From Methylococcaceae bacterium UBA4132 (GTDB lineage: Bacteria; Pseudomonadota; Gammaproteobacteria; Methylococcales; Methylomonadaceae): DNA of 8,856 nucleotides. The notes beneath the pieces were generated by a model that was given only the letters and a program-made list of their open reading frames with translations, did not search any database and was not told the origin of the DNA. The translations under genes were made by a program, and so were the position numbers. Within the stretch, counting starts at the first letter, position 1; each line of letters begins with the position of its first letter. Shown one piece after another: positions 1-6,019 of this stretch. The stretch lies in contig DFWO01000060.1 in the NCBI GenBank assembly GCA_002380945.1, positions 6,857 to 15,712 of the forward strand, read 5' to 3'.

Positions 1-80
1 GACAACCGTGTTGCGCCTAATTTTTTAATTTGGCTACGCAATTTCAATGCGCGCTTCATACGAGATTGTTTCTTATCCAT
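1..80 (-). CDS. rplR: 50S ribosomal protein L18, N-terminal part (cut by window edge)
   Basis: Only the first 26 codons are inside the window; the gene runs off the left edge. The translation begins MDKKQSRMKRALKLRSQIKK, the basic N-terminal tail typical of L18, which binds 5S rRNA together with L5 and helps place it in the central protuberance of the 50S subunit. It follows rplF after 9 bases, the normal spc order (L6 then L18). An AAGG sequence overlapping the rplF stop codon is a ribosome binding site about 9 bases from the ATG. A GTG codon lies directly before the ATG in frame; ATG is preferred because the family usually starts with M-D-K-K and because of the binding-site spacing. Identity rests on a short peptide plus position, but both agree well. 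Confidence 0.93.
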   Translation of the reverse strand, partial: MDKKQSRMKRALKLRSQIKKLGATRL

Positions 81-89
81 CACGCTACC

Positions 90-623
90 TTACTTTTTCT
101 TAGCTTCTTTTCTTGCAACATGCTCTTCAGCATATCTCACACCTTTACCTTTATAAGGTTCGGGTGGACGGTATGCCCTGATTTTTGCAGCAACCTGCCC
201 TACTTGCTGCTTGTCACTTCCTTTGACAACTATTTCAGTTTGAGTTGGTGTTTCAACCGAAACACCCACTGGCACTTCAAAGTCAACTGGATGAGAAAAA
301 CCCAACGATAAACTAAGAATATTATCTTTCGCCTGCGCTCTATAGCCAACACCAATTAGCGTTAGTTTTCTCTCAAATCCAGCAGAAACACCAGTCACCA
401 TGTTGCTGATGATTGCTCTAGCAGTACCTGCTTGAGCTGTAGCATTTTTATCATCTCTATTCCACTGCATAGAAATTACGTTGTCAGCAATTTCTACACT
501 AATAGCAGGATTAAAATCAAACGATAACTGACCTTTACTGCCTTTTACGGTCATATTGTTACCCTCTAGCTTTATATCCACTCCACTGGGGATAGTTACT
601 GGGGCCTTAGCAATTCTTGACAT
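90..623 (-). CDS. rplF: 50S ribosomal protein L6
   Basis: L6 binds 23S rRNA near the base of the L7/L12 stalk and the sarcin-ricin loop, where elongation factors dock. At 177 residues it has the same length as E. coli L6. It starts [12 protein letters not shown], has the two-repeat L6 layout with GVGYRAQ at about 91-97, and carries the family signature PEPYKGKG at 154-161, ending in a lysine-rich tail (VARKEAKKK). It lies 14 bases after rpsH; the upstream AGG gives only a modest ribosome binding site, so translation may partly depend on ribosomes arriving from rpsH. It ends in TAA, and the rplR binding site overlaps that stop. Nothing looks broken. Confidence 0.98.
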   Translation of the reverse strand: MSRIAKAPVTIPSGVDIKLEGNNMTVKGSKGQLSFDFNPAISVEIADNVISMQWNRDDKNATAQAGTARAIISNMVTGVSAGFERKLTLIGVGYRAQAKDNILSLSLGFSHPVDFEVPVGVSVETPTQTEIVVKGSDKQQVGQVAAKIRAYRPPEPYKGKGVRYAEEHVARKEAKKK

Positions 624-637
624 AAATCTAGCCTACG

Positions 638-1033
638 TTAACAAACAGTACAAATAACTTCGCCGCCGTGTCCAATGGCACGAGCAGCCCTATCAGTCAT
701 TACACCATTTGATGTTGATACAATAGCAATCCCTAAGCCACCAAGCACTTTTGGTAATTCGTCTTTAGATTTATAAATACGCAAACCAGGTCTACTAATT
801 CTTTTTATGCTCTCGATTACAGGCGCACCTTTATAATACTTTAACTCAATAGTCATTTCAGTATGACTACCTGTTGTTTCAGTAGTGAAACCTGTAATAT
901 AACCTTCATCTTTGAGGACCTGAGCAATTGATACTTTCAATTTCGACGAGGGTTGCTTAATGCTTTTTTTACCAGCAGATTGACCGTTTCTAATACGAGT
1001 CAGCATATCTGCTACTGGGTCTGTCATACTCAT
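638..1033 (-). CDS. rpsH: 30S ribosomal protein S8
   Basis: S8 is a primary binder of 16S rRNA (helix 21 region) in the 30S platform. In E. coli it also represses the spc operon by binding its mRNA near the rplE start. The 131-residue product opens [18 protein letters not shown] and carries the S8 signature STSNGVMT at 106-113, the RNA-binding part of the C-terminal domain. The first of two nearby ATG codons (codons 1 and 3) is chosen because the M-S-M start is shared with E. coli and a GGAG motif lies about 10 bases upstream. The end, EVICTVC, has two cysteines in the last four residues, whereas E. coli S8 ends without cysteine. The gap from rpsN is 19 bases. Stop is TAA. Confidence 0.98.
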   Translation of the reverse strand: MSMTDPVADMLTRIRNGQSAGKKSIKQPSSKLKVSIAQVLKDEGYITGFTTETTGSHTEMTIELKYYKGAPVIESIKRISRPGLRIYKSKDELPKVLGGLGIAIVSTSNGVMTDRAARAIGHGGEVICTVC

Positions 1034-1052
1034 TATTCTAATTCTCCGACCG

Positions 1053-1358
1053 TTACCAACTTGCTTTGACTACGCCAGGTACGTCACCGCGCATAGTTGC
1101 TTCTCTTAGTTTGTTGCGACTAAGACCAAATTTACGGTAATATCCATGTGGACGACCCGTTAAATTACAACGATTGCGTACGCGTGTTACGCTGGAGTCT
1201 CTTGGCAATTTTTGCAGTTGTAACTGAGCAGCTTCTTTATCTTCAAACGATGTATTTGGATCTCTGATAGTTTCTTTCAAAGATTTACGTTTAACATCAA
1301 ATTTCTTTACTAATTTCTTGCGCTTATCTTCACGCGCAATCATTGATTTTTTTGCCAT
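1053..1358 (-). CDS. rpsN: 30S ribosomal protein S14, zinc-free long form
   Basis: S14 sits in the head of the 30S subunit, is assembled late and contacts S3 and S10. The 101-residue product matches the long S14 form in length. It starts [10 protein letters not shown] and contains [14 protein letters not shown] at 51-64, then [15 protein letters not shown] at 67-81, ending in KASW. Cys64 is the only cysteine, so the four-cysteine zinc site of the short S14 form is absent; this is the C-minus version usual in gammaproteobacteria, and its function should not depend on zinc. The gene follows rplE after 12 bases, with AAGGG overlapping the rplE stop region as ribosome binding site. Codons 3-4 lie in a run of seven A, an artefact of AAA lysine codons. 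Stop is TAA. Confidence 0.98.
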   Translation of the reverse strand: MAKKSMIAREDKRKKLVKKFDVKRKSLKETIRDPNTSFEDKEAAQLQLQKLPRDSSVTRVRNRCNLTGRPHGYYRKFGLSRNKLREATMRGDVPGVVKASW

Positions 1359-1370
1359 GTCAAAACGCCC

Positions 1371-1910
1371 TTAGTGCTTAAATGGAAAGTTAAACAACTT
1401 TAACAACGCCAAACCTTCTTCGTTATTTTGAGCTGTTGTGGTAATAGTAATATCCATACCGCGTAAAGTATCAATTTTATCATAATCAATTTCAGGAAAT
1501 ATGATTTGCTCTTTAACGCCCATTGAATAATTACCACGTCCATCAAAACTTTTGGGACTCAAGCCTCTAAAATCGCGAATACGCGGAATAGAAATACTAA
1601 TTAAACGATCCAAAAATTCGTACATTCTATCGCTACGCAAAGTTACTTTGCAGCCGATAGGCATATCATCACGAATCTTAAATCCAGCAATAGATTTTCT
1701 TGCTAAGGTAATAACGGGCTTTTGACCTGAAATTTTTTCCATGTCACTAACTGCCGCCTGTAAAACTTTTTTGTCAGCAACTGCACCGCCTACACCCATA
1801 TTAAGTGTTATTTTAGTAATGCGAGGTGCTTGCATCACAGACTTGTAGCCGAACTGTTCGACTAAAGCTGGAAGAATGGTTTCTTTATATACGGATTCTA
1901 ATCTAGCCAT
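1371..1910 (-). CDS. rplE: 50S ribosomal protein L5
   Basis: L5 binds 5S rRNA in the central protuberance and forms an intersubunit bridge with S13. At 179 residues it equals the E. coli length. Hallmarks are [15 protein letters not shown] at 34-48, [11 protein letters not shown] at 70-80, GCKVTLR at 86-92, and the conserved block from [11 protein letters not shown] (108-118) through [20 protein letters not shown] (122-141). It follows rplX after 8 bases. Its ribosome binding site, TAAGGTGA at 1921-1914, overlaps the rplX stop codon, so release on rplX and initiation on rplE are physically linked. In E. coli the S8 repressor binds at this gene start, making the rplX/rplE junction the expected control point for the spc genes. 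A perfect inverted repeat lies just upstream at 1926-1945. Stop is TAA. Confidence 0.98.
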   Translation of the reverse strand: MARLESVYKETILPALVEQFGYKSVMQAPRITKITLNMGVGGAVADKKVLQAAVSDMEKISGQKPVITLARKSIAGFKIRDDMPIGCKVTLRSDRMYEFLDRLISISIPRIRDFRGLSPKSFDGRGNYSMGVKEQIIFPEIDYDKIDTLRGMDITITTTAQNNEEGLALLKLFNFPFKH

Positions 1911-1913
1911 GAT

Positions 1914-1921
1914 TCACCTTA
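1914..1921 (-). promoter_or_regulatory. rplE ribosome binding site overlapping the rplX stop codon
   Basis: The message reads TAAGGTGA, where the first three bases are the rplX stop and AAGG is the Shine-Dalgarno core, 6 bases before the rplE ATG. A ribosome ending rplX is thus placed on the rplE start signal, which fits coupled translation. Confidence 0.65.
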
Positions 1922-2236
1922 CGCATCAACAACTTCATTTGTTGACTTAAAATATCTGACTTTTTTTCCGTCTTCCAGAAATTTAAAGCCGACACGATCT
2001 GCTTTTTTTGTTACAGGATTATATAAACCTATATTGGAAATATTAATCGGCATATCTTTGACGATAATTCCACCTGAAACACCTGCATTAGGGTTTGGTT
2101 TTTGGTTCTTTTTAACTTGATTGATGCCTTCGACTAATACTTTGTTATCTTTCAAAATCTTAGCCACTCTTCCGCTCTTGCCTTTATCTTTGCCAGTGCG
2201 AACAATAACATCATCGCCTTTTCTAATTTTCTGCAT
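1919..2236 (-). CDS. rplX: 50S ribosomal protein L24
   Basis: L24 is an early assembly initiator that binds the 5' part of 23S rRNA and lies near the exit of the peptide tunnel. The 105-residue product (E. coli 104) begins [20 protein letters not shown], the KOW motif, with the typical [10 protein letters not shown] at 15-24, followed by [14 protein letters not shown] at about 35-48. The gap from rplN is 14 bases; the ribosome binding site is an unusual GGGG run rather than a clean AGGA, so initiation may be modest. The last codons carry a perfect 7-bp inverted repeat (1926-1945), and the stop codon forms part of the rplE binding site. Stop is TAA. Confidence 0.98.
   Translation of the reverse strand: MQKIRKGDDVIVRTGKDKGKSGRVAKILKDNKVLVEGINQVKKNQKPNPNAGVSGGIIVKDMPINISNIGLYNPVTKKADRVGFKFLEDGKKVRYFKSTNEVVDA
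1926..1945 (-). promoter_or_regulatory. Perfect 7-bp inverted repeat just before the rplE ribosome binding site
   Basis: In the message TCAACAA and TTGTTGA pair around a six-base loop (ATGAAG), within the last codons of rplX. The stem ends 4 bases before the rplX stop, and the rplE binding site TAAGGTGA begins in that stop. In E. coli the repressor S8 binds the message at the rplE start, so a structure here is of interest, but a plain stem without the internal loop of the S8 target on 16S rRNA does not by itself indicate an S8 site. The repeat is seen; the function is inference. Confidence 0.35.
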
Positions 2237-2250
2237 ATTAAAACCCCAAC

Positions 2251-2619
2251 TTATAGTACTTCAGGAGCTAAAGAGATAATTTTCATAAATTTCTCCCCTC
2301 TTAACTCACGCGTCACAGGTCCAAAAATACGCGTACCTAATGGCTGTAGATTGTTATTAAGAATAACGGCAGCATTACCATCAAAACGGATGACGGAGCC
2401 ATCTGGTCTACGCACGCCCTTAGCGGTTCTTACAACCAAAGCGTTATAGACTTCACCTTTTTTTACTCTTCCACGAGGAATAGCATCTTTAATACTGACT
2501 TTGATGATGTCACCAATACCAGCATAGCGTCTATGCGAACCCCCTAATACTTTGATACACATGACCCTTTTGGCACCGCTGTTATCGGCGACGTCAAGGT
2601 TAGTTTGCATCTGAATCAT
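2251..2619 (-). CDS. rplN: 50S ribosomal protein L14
   Basis: L14 lies on the 50S interface beside L19 and takes part in bridges to 16S rRNA; it is also the docking site of the silencing factor RsfS in bacteria that carry it. The 122-residue product (E. coli 123) starts [20 protein letters not shown], with [17 protein letters not shown] at 21-37, KGVRRPDGS at 67-75 and the C-terminal ISLAPEVL. It is the first gene of the spc cluster. The 37-base gap from rpsQ is longer than most here; it contains one arm of a 7-bp hairpin and a clear AGGA ribosome binding site about 7 bases from the ATG. In E. coli a separate promoter and a longer spacer precede this gene; no convincing -35 element is seen here. 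Stop is TAA. Confidence 0.99.
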   Translation of the reverse strand: MIQMQTNLDVADNSGAKRVMCIKVLGGSHRRYAGIGDIIKVSIKDAIPRGRVKKGEVYNALVVRTAKGVRRPDGSVIRFDGNAAVILNNNLQPLGTRIFGPVTRELRGEKFMKIISLAPEVL

Positions 2620-2643
2620 GATTTATTCCTGTTATCTGTATAT

Positions 2644-2662
2644 AAATAGCTGTTTGCTATTT
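2644..2662 (-). promoter_or_regulatory. Perfect 7-bp hairpin across the rpsQ stop codon, at the S10/spc boundary
   Basis: In the message the arms AAATAGC and GCTATTT pair perfectly around a five-base loop (AAACA). The rpsQ TAG stop is inside the first arm. The stem is weak (two G-C pairs) and is followed by ATATACAGATAAC rather than a run of U, so it is not a standard intrinsic terminator. It stands where the E. coli S10 operon ends and the spc operon begins, and could be a relic of a boundary, an RNA processing site, or chance. The inverted repeat is seen directly; the role is inference. Confidence 0.4.
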
Positions 2663-2920
2663 GTTGGCACTTTCTAAAACTGAAACCAGTTTAAATGTTT
2701 TATGCTTAGACATTGGTCTGCATGAGGTAATAGCAACTACATCGCCTTCCTGACAAATATTTTGCTCATCGTGCGCCATCATTTTGGTCGAACGCTTAAT
2801 GTATTTGCCATAAACTGGATGTTTTACTACCCGCTCAACTAAAACAGTAATGGTTTTATCCATTTTGTTGCTCACAACACGACCCGTGATTGTGCGCAAT
2901 TTAGTTACATTTTCACTCAT
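2657..2920 (-). CDS. rpsQ: 30S ribosomal protein S17
   Basis: S17 is a primary 16S rRNA binder in the lower 30S body and is needed early in assembly. The 87-residue product (E. coli 84) has the OB fold blocks [15 protein letters not shown] at 12-26, [15 protein letters not shown] at 32-46, and [17 protein letters not shown] at 58-76. Its ATG overlaps the rpmC TGA in an ATGA arrangement, and there is no good Shine-Dalgarno motif upstream, so translation is probably coupled to rpmC. It is the last gene of the classical S10 operon. It ends in TAG, and this stop codon lies in the 5' arm of a perfect 7-bp hairpin (2644-2662) that could influence termination, mRNA end stability or handover to rplN. 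Confidence 0.98.
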   Translation of the reverse strand: MSENVTKLRTITGRVVSNKMDKTITVLVERVVKHPVYGKYIKRSTKMMAHDEQNICQEGDVVAITSCRPMSKHKTFKLVSVLESANK

Positions 2921-3114
2921 GATTTCGCGCTCGCCATTTCATTTAATATGGTTTGGATACGAGCCACATCGCGTCTGACCTTTTTTACTTGGTCTGGCTT
3001 AGACAGTTGACCTGTACCTTTTTGCATTTTAAGGTTAAATCGCTCACGCGATAAATCGAGCAAAAGTGCTCCTAATTCGTCTTTCGATTTTTGACGTAAT
3101 TCACTTGCTTTCAT
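2917..3114 (-). CDS. rpmC: 50S ribosomal protein L29
   Basis: L29 is a small two-helix protein at the peptide tunnel exit next to L23, part of the platform used by trigger factor and SRP. The 65-residue product (E. coli 63) starts [14 protein letters not shown], has [19 protein letters not shown] at 22-40 and the signature RRDVAR at 47-52. The start overlaps the rplP stop by one base (TAATG), and the end overlaps the rpsQ start by four bases (ATGA). No strong ribosome binding site is visible before the ATG, so it is most likely made by ribosomes that have just finished rplP. Its stop, TGA, is one of only two TGA stops in the window, both forced by ATGA overlaps. Confidence 0.97.
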   Translation of the reverse strand: MKASELRQKSKDELGALLLDLSRERFNLKMQKGTGQLSKPDQVKKVRRDVARIQTILNEMASAKS

Positions 3115-3527
3115 TACATTATTGTCCGAACGGTAAAAAGTGTTTTCAAAGGCAGCTTAGCCGCAGCCAATGTAAATGCCTCGCGTGCCAATTCTTCAGA
3201 AACACCCTGTATTTCATACAACATAGTTCCTGGTCTGATTTGAGCAACCCAGTATTCTACACTACCTTTTCCTTTTCCCATACGAACTTCTAAAGGTTTT
3301 TTCGTAATTGGCTTATCTGGAAAAATTCTAATCCAAATTTTACCGCCACGTTTAACATGACGGGTGATTGTTCTACGAGCCGATTCTATCTGACGAGCAG
3401 TCAACCTGCCGCGACTAACAGACTTAAGACCATATTCACCAAAGCTAACTGATGAACCACGAACAGCAGTACCGTTATTTCTGCCTTTATGTTGTTTACG
3501 GAATTTAGTTCTTTTTGGTTGAAGCAT
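3114..3527 (-). CDS. rplP: 50S ribosomal protein L16
   Basis: L16 sits near the A site and the peptidyl-transferase centre and is important for late 50S assembly. The product begins [19 protein letters not shown] and shows [13 protein letters not shown] at 40-52, [18 protein letters not shown] at 61-78 and [15 protein letters not shown] at 81-95. Length is 137, one more than E. coli; the extra residue lies around 19-27, before the VSFG motif. The arginine that is hydroxylated in E. coli (Arg81) corresponds to Arg82 here and is retained. The gap from rpsC is 16 bases with an AAGGG ribosome binding site. The TAA stop shares its last base with the rpmC ATG. Confidence 0.98.
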   Translation of the reverse strand: MLQPKRTKFRKQHKGRNNGTAVRGSSVSFGEYGLKSVSRGRLTARQIESARRTITRHVKRGGKIWIRIFPDKPITKKPLEVRMGKGKGSVEYWVAQIRPGTMLYEIQGVSEELAREAFTLAAAKLPLKTLFTVRTIM

Positions 3528-3543
3528 CTCTTTATCCCTTCAA

Positions 3544-4215
3544 CTATTTTTTAGGTTCAGAATTAATAGATGCAATATGCGCATCCATATCAAACACTTC
3601 ACCTTTGAATATCCACACTTTAATGCCGATAATTCCATAGGTAGTATTAGCTTCTGCGGTTGCGTAATCAATGTCAGCTCTTAAAGTATGCAAAGGCACA
3701 CGACCTTCTCTATACCATTCGCTACGCGCAATCTCAGCACCGTTCAAGCGACCACCAACATTAATTTTAATACCTTCGGCGCCTAAACGCATAGTGTTAG
3801 TCACGGCGCGTTTCATCGCACGACGGTACATAATACGTTTCTCAAGCTGTTGAGCAACACCTTCAGCAACTAACTGCGCATCTAATTCAGGTTTTCTGAT
3901 TTCTTCAACATTCAACTGAACAGGAATACCTATCATTTTAGATATTTCTTGTTTCAGTACGTCAATGTCCTCACCTTTTTTACCGATTACAATACCAGGT
4001 CTAGCAGTATGAATAGTGATGTGTGCATTGTTCGCAGGGCGATTAATTTGAATTCGACTAACTGATGCGTGAGCCAATTTTTTCTTGATAAACTCTCTAA
4101 CAGTTAAATCTTGGTGCAGGAATACTGAATAATCCTGACTATTTGCGTACCATCTTGAATTCCAATCCTTGACGATACCAAGGCGTATGCCTATTGGATG
4201 TACCTTCTGACCCAT
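3544..4215 (-). CDS. rpsC: 30S ribosomal protein S3
   Basis: S3 lines the mRNA entry channel of the 30S subunit and, with S4 and S5, contributes to unwinding mRNA structure. The N-terminal part has [14 protein letters not shown], then a KH domain with the GKKG loop at 78-81, then the C-terminal S3 domain with [20 protein letters not shown] at 155-174. Arg131, Arg132 and Lys135, the positions linked to mRNA unwinding in E. coli, are present at the same numbering. Length is 223 against 233 in E. coli; the difference is a shorter C-terminal tail ending in SEPKK, not a break. It lies 9 bases after rplV, with TAGGGG (overlapping the rplV stop) as ribosome binding site. Stop is TAG. Confidence 0.98.
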   Translation of the reverse strand: MGQKVHPIGIRLGIVKDWNSRWYANSQDYSVFLHQDLTVREFIKKKLAHASVSRIQINRPANNAHITIHTARPGIVIGKKGEDIDVLKQEISKMIGIPVQLNVEEIRKPELDAQLVAEGVAQQLEKRIMYRRAMKRAVTNTMRLGAEGIKINVGGRLNGAEIARSEWYREGRVPLHTLRADIDYATAEANTTYGIIGIKVWIFKGEVFDMDAHIASINSEPKK

Positions 4216-4224
4216 TTTATGCCC

Positions 4225-4560
4225 CTACTCTATTTCTGCGACTTTAATTGTGATATGACAAGTTCTTTTCAAGATGTGGTTCGCACGTCCTTTAGCTCTT
4301 GCCTTGAATCTTTTCATCGTCGCCCCTTCATTGACATAAACGGTAGACACTCTTAGTTCATCAATATCCGCACTTTCGTTATGCTCTGCATTAGCTATAG
4401 CGGATTCCAAAACTTTTTTAAAAATAGCCGCCGCTTTTTTAGAACTGAATTTTAAAATATTCAGTGCTTTGTCTACAGGCAGACCACGAATTTGATCACC
4501 AACTAAACGTGCTTTTTGTGCAGATAGTGGAGCATTATTTAATTTTGCTGAAATTTCCAT
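4225..4560 (-). CDS. rplV: 50S ribosomal protein L22
   Basis: L22 reaches into the peptide exit tunnel with a long beta-hairpin and, with L4, forms the tunnel constriction. The 111-residue product (E. coli 110) has [20 protein letters not shown] at 10-29, [11 protein letters not shown] at 51-61 and the hairpin segment [17 protein letters not shown] at 77-93. Met-Lys-Arg at 82-84, whose loss gives macrolide resistance in E. coli, is intact. A GTG codon lies immediately before the ATG in frame (4563); ATG at 4560 is chosen because the upstream AGG motifs then stand about 4 and 8 bases away and the family starts M-E-x-x-A-K. The gene begins 5 bases after the rpsS stop. Stop is TAG. Confidence 0.97.
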   Translation of the reverse strand: MEISAKLNNAPLSAQKARLVGDQIRGLPVDKALNILKFSSKKAAAIFKKVLESAIANAEHNESADIDELRVSTVYVNEGATMKRFKARAKGRANHILKRTCHITIKVAEIE

Positions 4561-4565
4561 CACAC

Positions 4566-4838
4566 CTACCTAGATTTCTTATCAGCCACATGGCCTTTAT
4601 ATGTACGAGTGGGTGCAAACTCACCTAATTTATGCCCGACCATATTCTCTGAAATGAGAACCGGAATGTGCAGCCGCCCATTATGGATTGCAATAGTTAA
4701 GCCCAGCATATCTGGAATAATCATTGATCGTCTTGACCATGTTTTAATCGGTTTCCGATTATTGCTACCTACAGCATCTTCAACTTTTTTTAGAAGATGA
4801 TGATCAATAAAAGGACCTTTTTTAATTGAACGCGGCAC
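4566..4838 (-). CDS. rpsS: 30S ribosomal protein S19 (GTG start)
   Basis: S19 lies in the 30S head with S13 and contacts tRNA and the 50S central protuberance. The 90-residue product (E. coli 92) reads [19 protein letters not shown] after the initiator, with KTWSRRSMI at 32-40 and [17 protein letters not shown] at 67-83. The start codon is GTG, not ATG: the conserved Pro-Arg-Ser start leaves no other possibility, and a strong AGAGGA ribosome binding site stands just upstream (4845-4850). It is the only clear non-ATG start in the window. The gap from rplB is 12 bases. Stop is TAG. The acidic and basic C-terminal tail is two residues shorter than in E. coli. Confidence 0.98.
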   Translation of the reverse strand: MPRSIKKGPFIDHHLLKKVEDAVGSNNRKPIKTWSRRSMIIPDMLGLTIAIHNGRLHIPVLISENMVGHKLGEFAPTRTYKGHVADKKSR

Positions 4839-4840
4839 GC

Positions 4841-4850
4841 TAATTCCTCT
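4841..4850 (-). promoter_or_regulatory. Strong ribosome binding site for the GTG start of rpsS
   Basis: The message reads AGAGGAATTA here, directly after the TAG stop of rplB; AGAGGA ends 6 bases before the GTG. It is among the best Shine-Dalgarno matches in the window and decides the start of rpsS, where no ATG is available. A good binding site may make up for the weaker GTG initiator. Confidence 0.8.
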
Positions 4851-5678
4851 CTATTTCTGCTTACGACGTCTGATAATCATATTATCAGTACGTTTGTTTT
4901 TTCTTGTTTTATAGCCTTTGGTCGGCATACCCCAAGGAGATACGGGATGTCTACCACCAGAGGTCCGCCCTTCACCACCACCATGTGGATGGTCAACTGG
5001 GTTCATGACCACACCGCGAACAGTCGGTCTAACGCCTCGCCATCTTGTTGCACCAGCTTTTCCAAGCGAAGCCAAGTTATGTTCTGAGTTTGATACCTCA
5101 CCAATAACAGCGTGGCAATCTGCCATTACTTTACGCATTTCACCAGAACGCATTCTGATGGTTGCATGCGCACCATCTTTAGCTACTAACTGTACAGATG
5201 TACCTGCACTTCTAGCAATTTGCGCACCTTTGCCTGGCTTTAATTCCACGCAATGAACTGTTGTACCCATAGGAATATTTCTCAATGGCATACAGTTACC
5301 TGGCTTAACAGGCACAGTTTCCGAAGAAATGATTTCTTGACCAACAGAAAGACCTTTTGGAGCAATAATATATTTACGCTCACCGTCTTTAAATAAAATC
5401 AACGCAATATTTGCTGTTCTATTTGGATCGTATTCTAAGCGTTCAACAACAGCTGGAATATCTGTTTTATTCCGTTTAAAATCAATAATACGGTAGTGTT
5501 GCTTATGACCACCACCGACATGACGTGTTGTGATACGCCCCTGATTATTACGACCACCACTTTTGCTCTTTTTAGCGAGCAAAGGAGCATAAGGCTTGCC
5601 TTTATGCAACTCATCATTTTTGATGCGTATTACAAACCGTGATCCTGGTGACGTTGGTTTTGACTTTACAATCGCCAT
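4851..5678 (-). CDS. rplB: 50S ribosomal protein L2
   Basis: L2 is needed for subunit association and peptidyl transfer and is among the most conserved ribosomal proteins. The 275-residue product (E. coli 273) contains an N-terminal OB-fold region with [20 protein letters not shown] at 39-58 and an SH3-like region, then the C-terminal block from [11 protein letters not shown] (213-223) to [18 protein letters not shown] (225-242). His230 matches the functionally important His229 of E. coli. The tail is very basic ([17 protein letters not shown]). It follows rplW after 41 bases, the longest gap in the S10 part; AGGAAA lies about 11 bases from the ATG, a rather distant binding site. Stop is TAG, the first of four consecutive genes ending so. 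Confidence 0.99.
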   Translation of the reverse strand: MAIVKSKPTSPGSRFVIRIKNDELHKGKPYAPLLAKKSKSGGRNNQGRITTRHVGGGHKQHYRIIDFKRNKTDIPAVVERLEYDPNRTANIALILFKDGERKYIIAPKGLSVGQEIISSETVPVKPGNCMPLRNIPMGTTVHCVELKPGKGAQIARSAGTSVQLVAKDGAHATIRMRSGEMRKVMADCHAVIGEVSNSEHNLASLGKAGATRWRGVRPTVRGVVMNPVDHPHGGGEGRTSGGRHPVSPWGMPTKGYKTRKNKRTDNMIIRRRKQK

Positions 5679-5719
5679 GCTTTCTACCGTTTCCTATTGA
5701 TCTTTAACTTTAACTAAAA

Positions 5720-6019
5720 TTAAGCAGCAGAGAATTCTATGTCATGACCTGACTTAAGTTTTACATAAGCCTTTTTCCAATCAGATCGTTGACCTAATGA
5801 CTTACCAAACCTTTTCTGTTTGCCTTTAACGTTTAAAACTCGAACCGAATCAACTTCAACGCTAAACATTATTTCTACTGCGTTTTTAACTTGTTTTTTA
5901 GTCGCTTGTTTTTGCACTTTAAAAACAAATTGTTTATCTTTTTCAGCGGCAATTGTACTTTTCTCAGAGATAATTGGTGATTCAAGTACACTCGCCAATT
6001 GATAGTGATTTATACTCAT
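5720..6019 (-). CDS. rplW: 50S ribosomal protein L23
   Basis: L23 surrounds the exit of the peptide tunnel and is the docking point for trigger factor and SRP. The 99-residue product (E. coli 100) has the early motif PIISEKS at 15-21 and VKGKQKRFGKSLGQRSDWKK at 64-83, the rRNA-binding loop. Glu19 corresponds to Glu18 of E. coli, the trigger factor contact. The ATG overlaps the rplD TGA by four bases (ATGA), and an AGAGGA motif inside the end of rplD, about 9 bases away, can act as its own ribosome binding site. A 41-base spacer with a twice-repeated TTAAAG follows its TAA stop. Confidence 0.97.
   Translation of the reverse strand: MSINHYQLASVLESPIISEKSTIAAEKDKQFVFKVQKQATKKQVKNAVEIMFSVEVDSVRVLNVKGKQKRFGKSLGQRSDWKKAYVKLKSGHDIEFSAA

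Noticed and set aside
30..311. Plus-strand open frame of 93 codons over rplF and rplR
   Set aside because: It lies antisense to clearly conserved genes, has low-complexity hydrophobic composition and no family resemblance. It is a shadow frame.
1342..1358. Run of seven A at the start of rpsN in a frame compatible with -1 slippage
   Set aside because: Similar A7 runs occur in rpsH and rplX from AAA-AAA lysine pairs. A shift in rpsN would hit a stop at once, and no stimulatory structure was seen.
2639..2670. Possible spc promoter with TATATA as -10 before rplN
   Set aside because: TATATA at 2644-2639 is present, but the region 16-18 bases upstream (CCAACA-like) does not resemble TTGACA; AT-rich sequence alone is weak support.
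4809..4821. Palindrome AAAAGG-T-CCTTTT in rpsS
   Set aside because: It is produced by the conserved codons for Lys-Lys-Gly-Pro-Phe, and with a one-base centre it cannot make a proper RNA hairpin.
4918..5256. Plus-strand open frame of 112 codons inside rplB
   Set aside because: Antisense to the most conserved part of L2; open only because of the codon composition of the opposite strand.
5435..5617. Minus-strand open frame in another phase inside rplB
   Set aside because: Composition is odd (rich in V, I, L, S), there is no ribosome binding site of note, and it is wholly inside conserved rplB.
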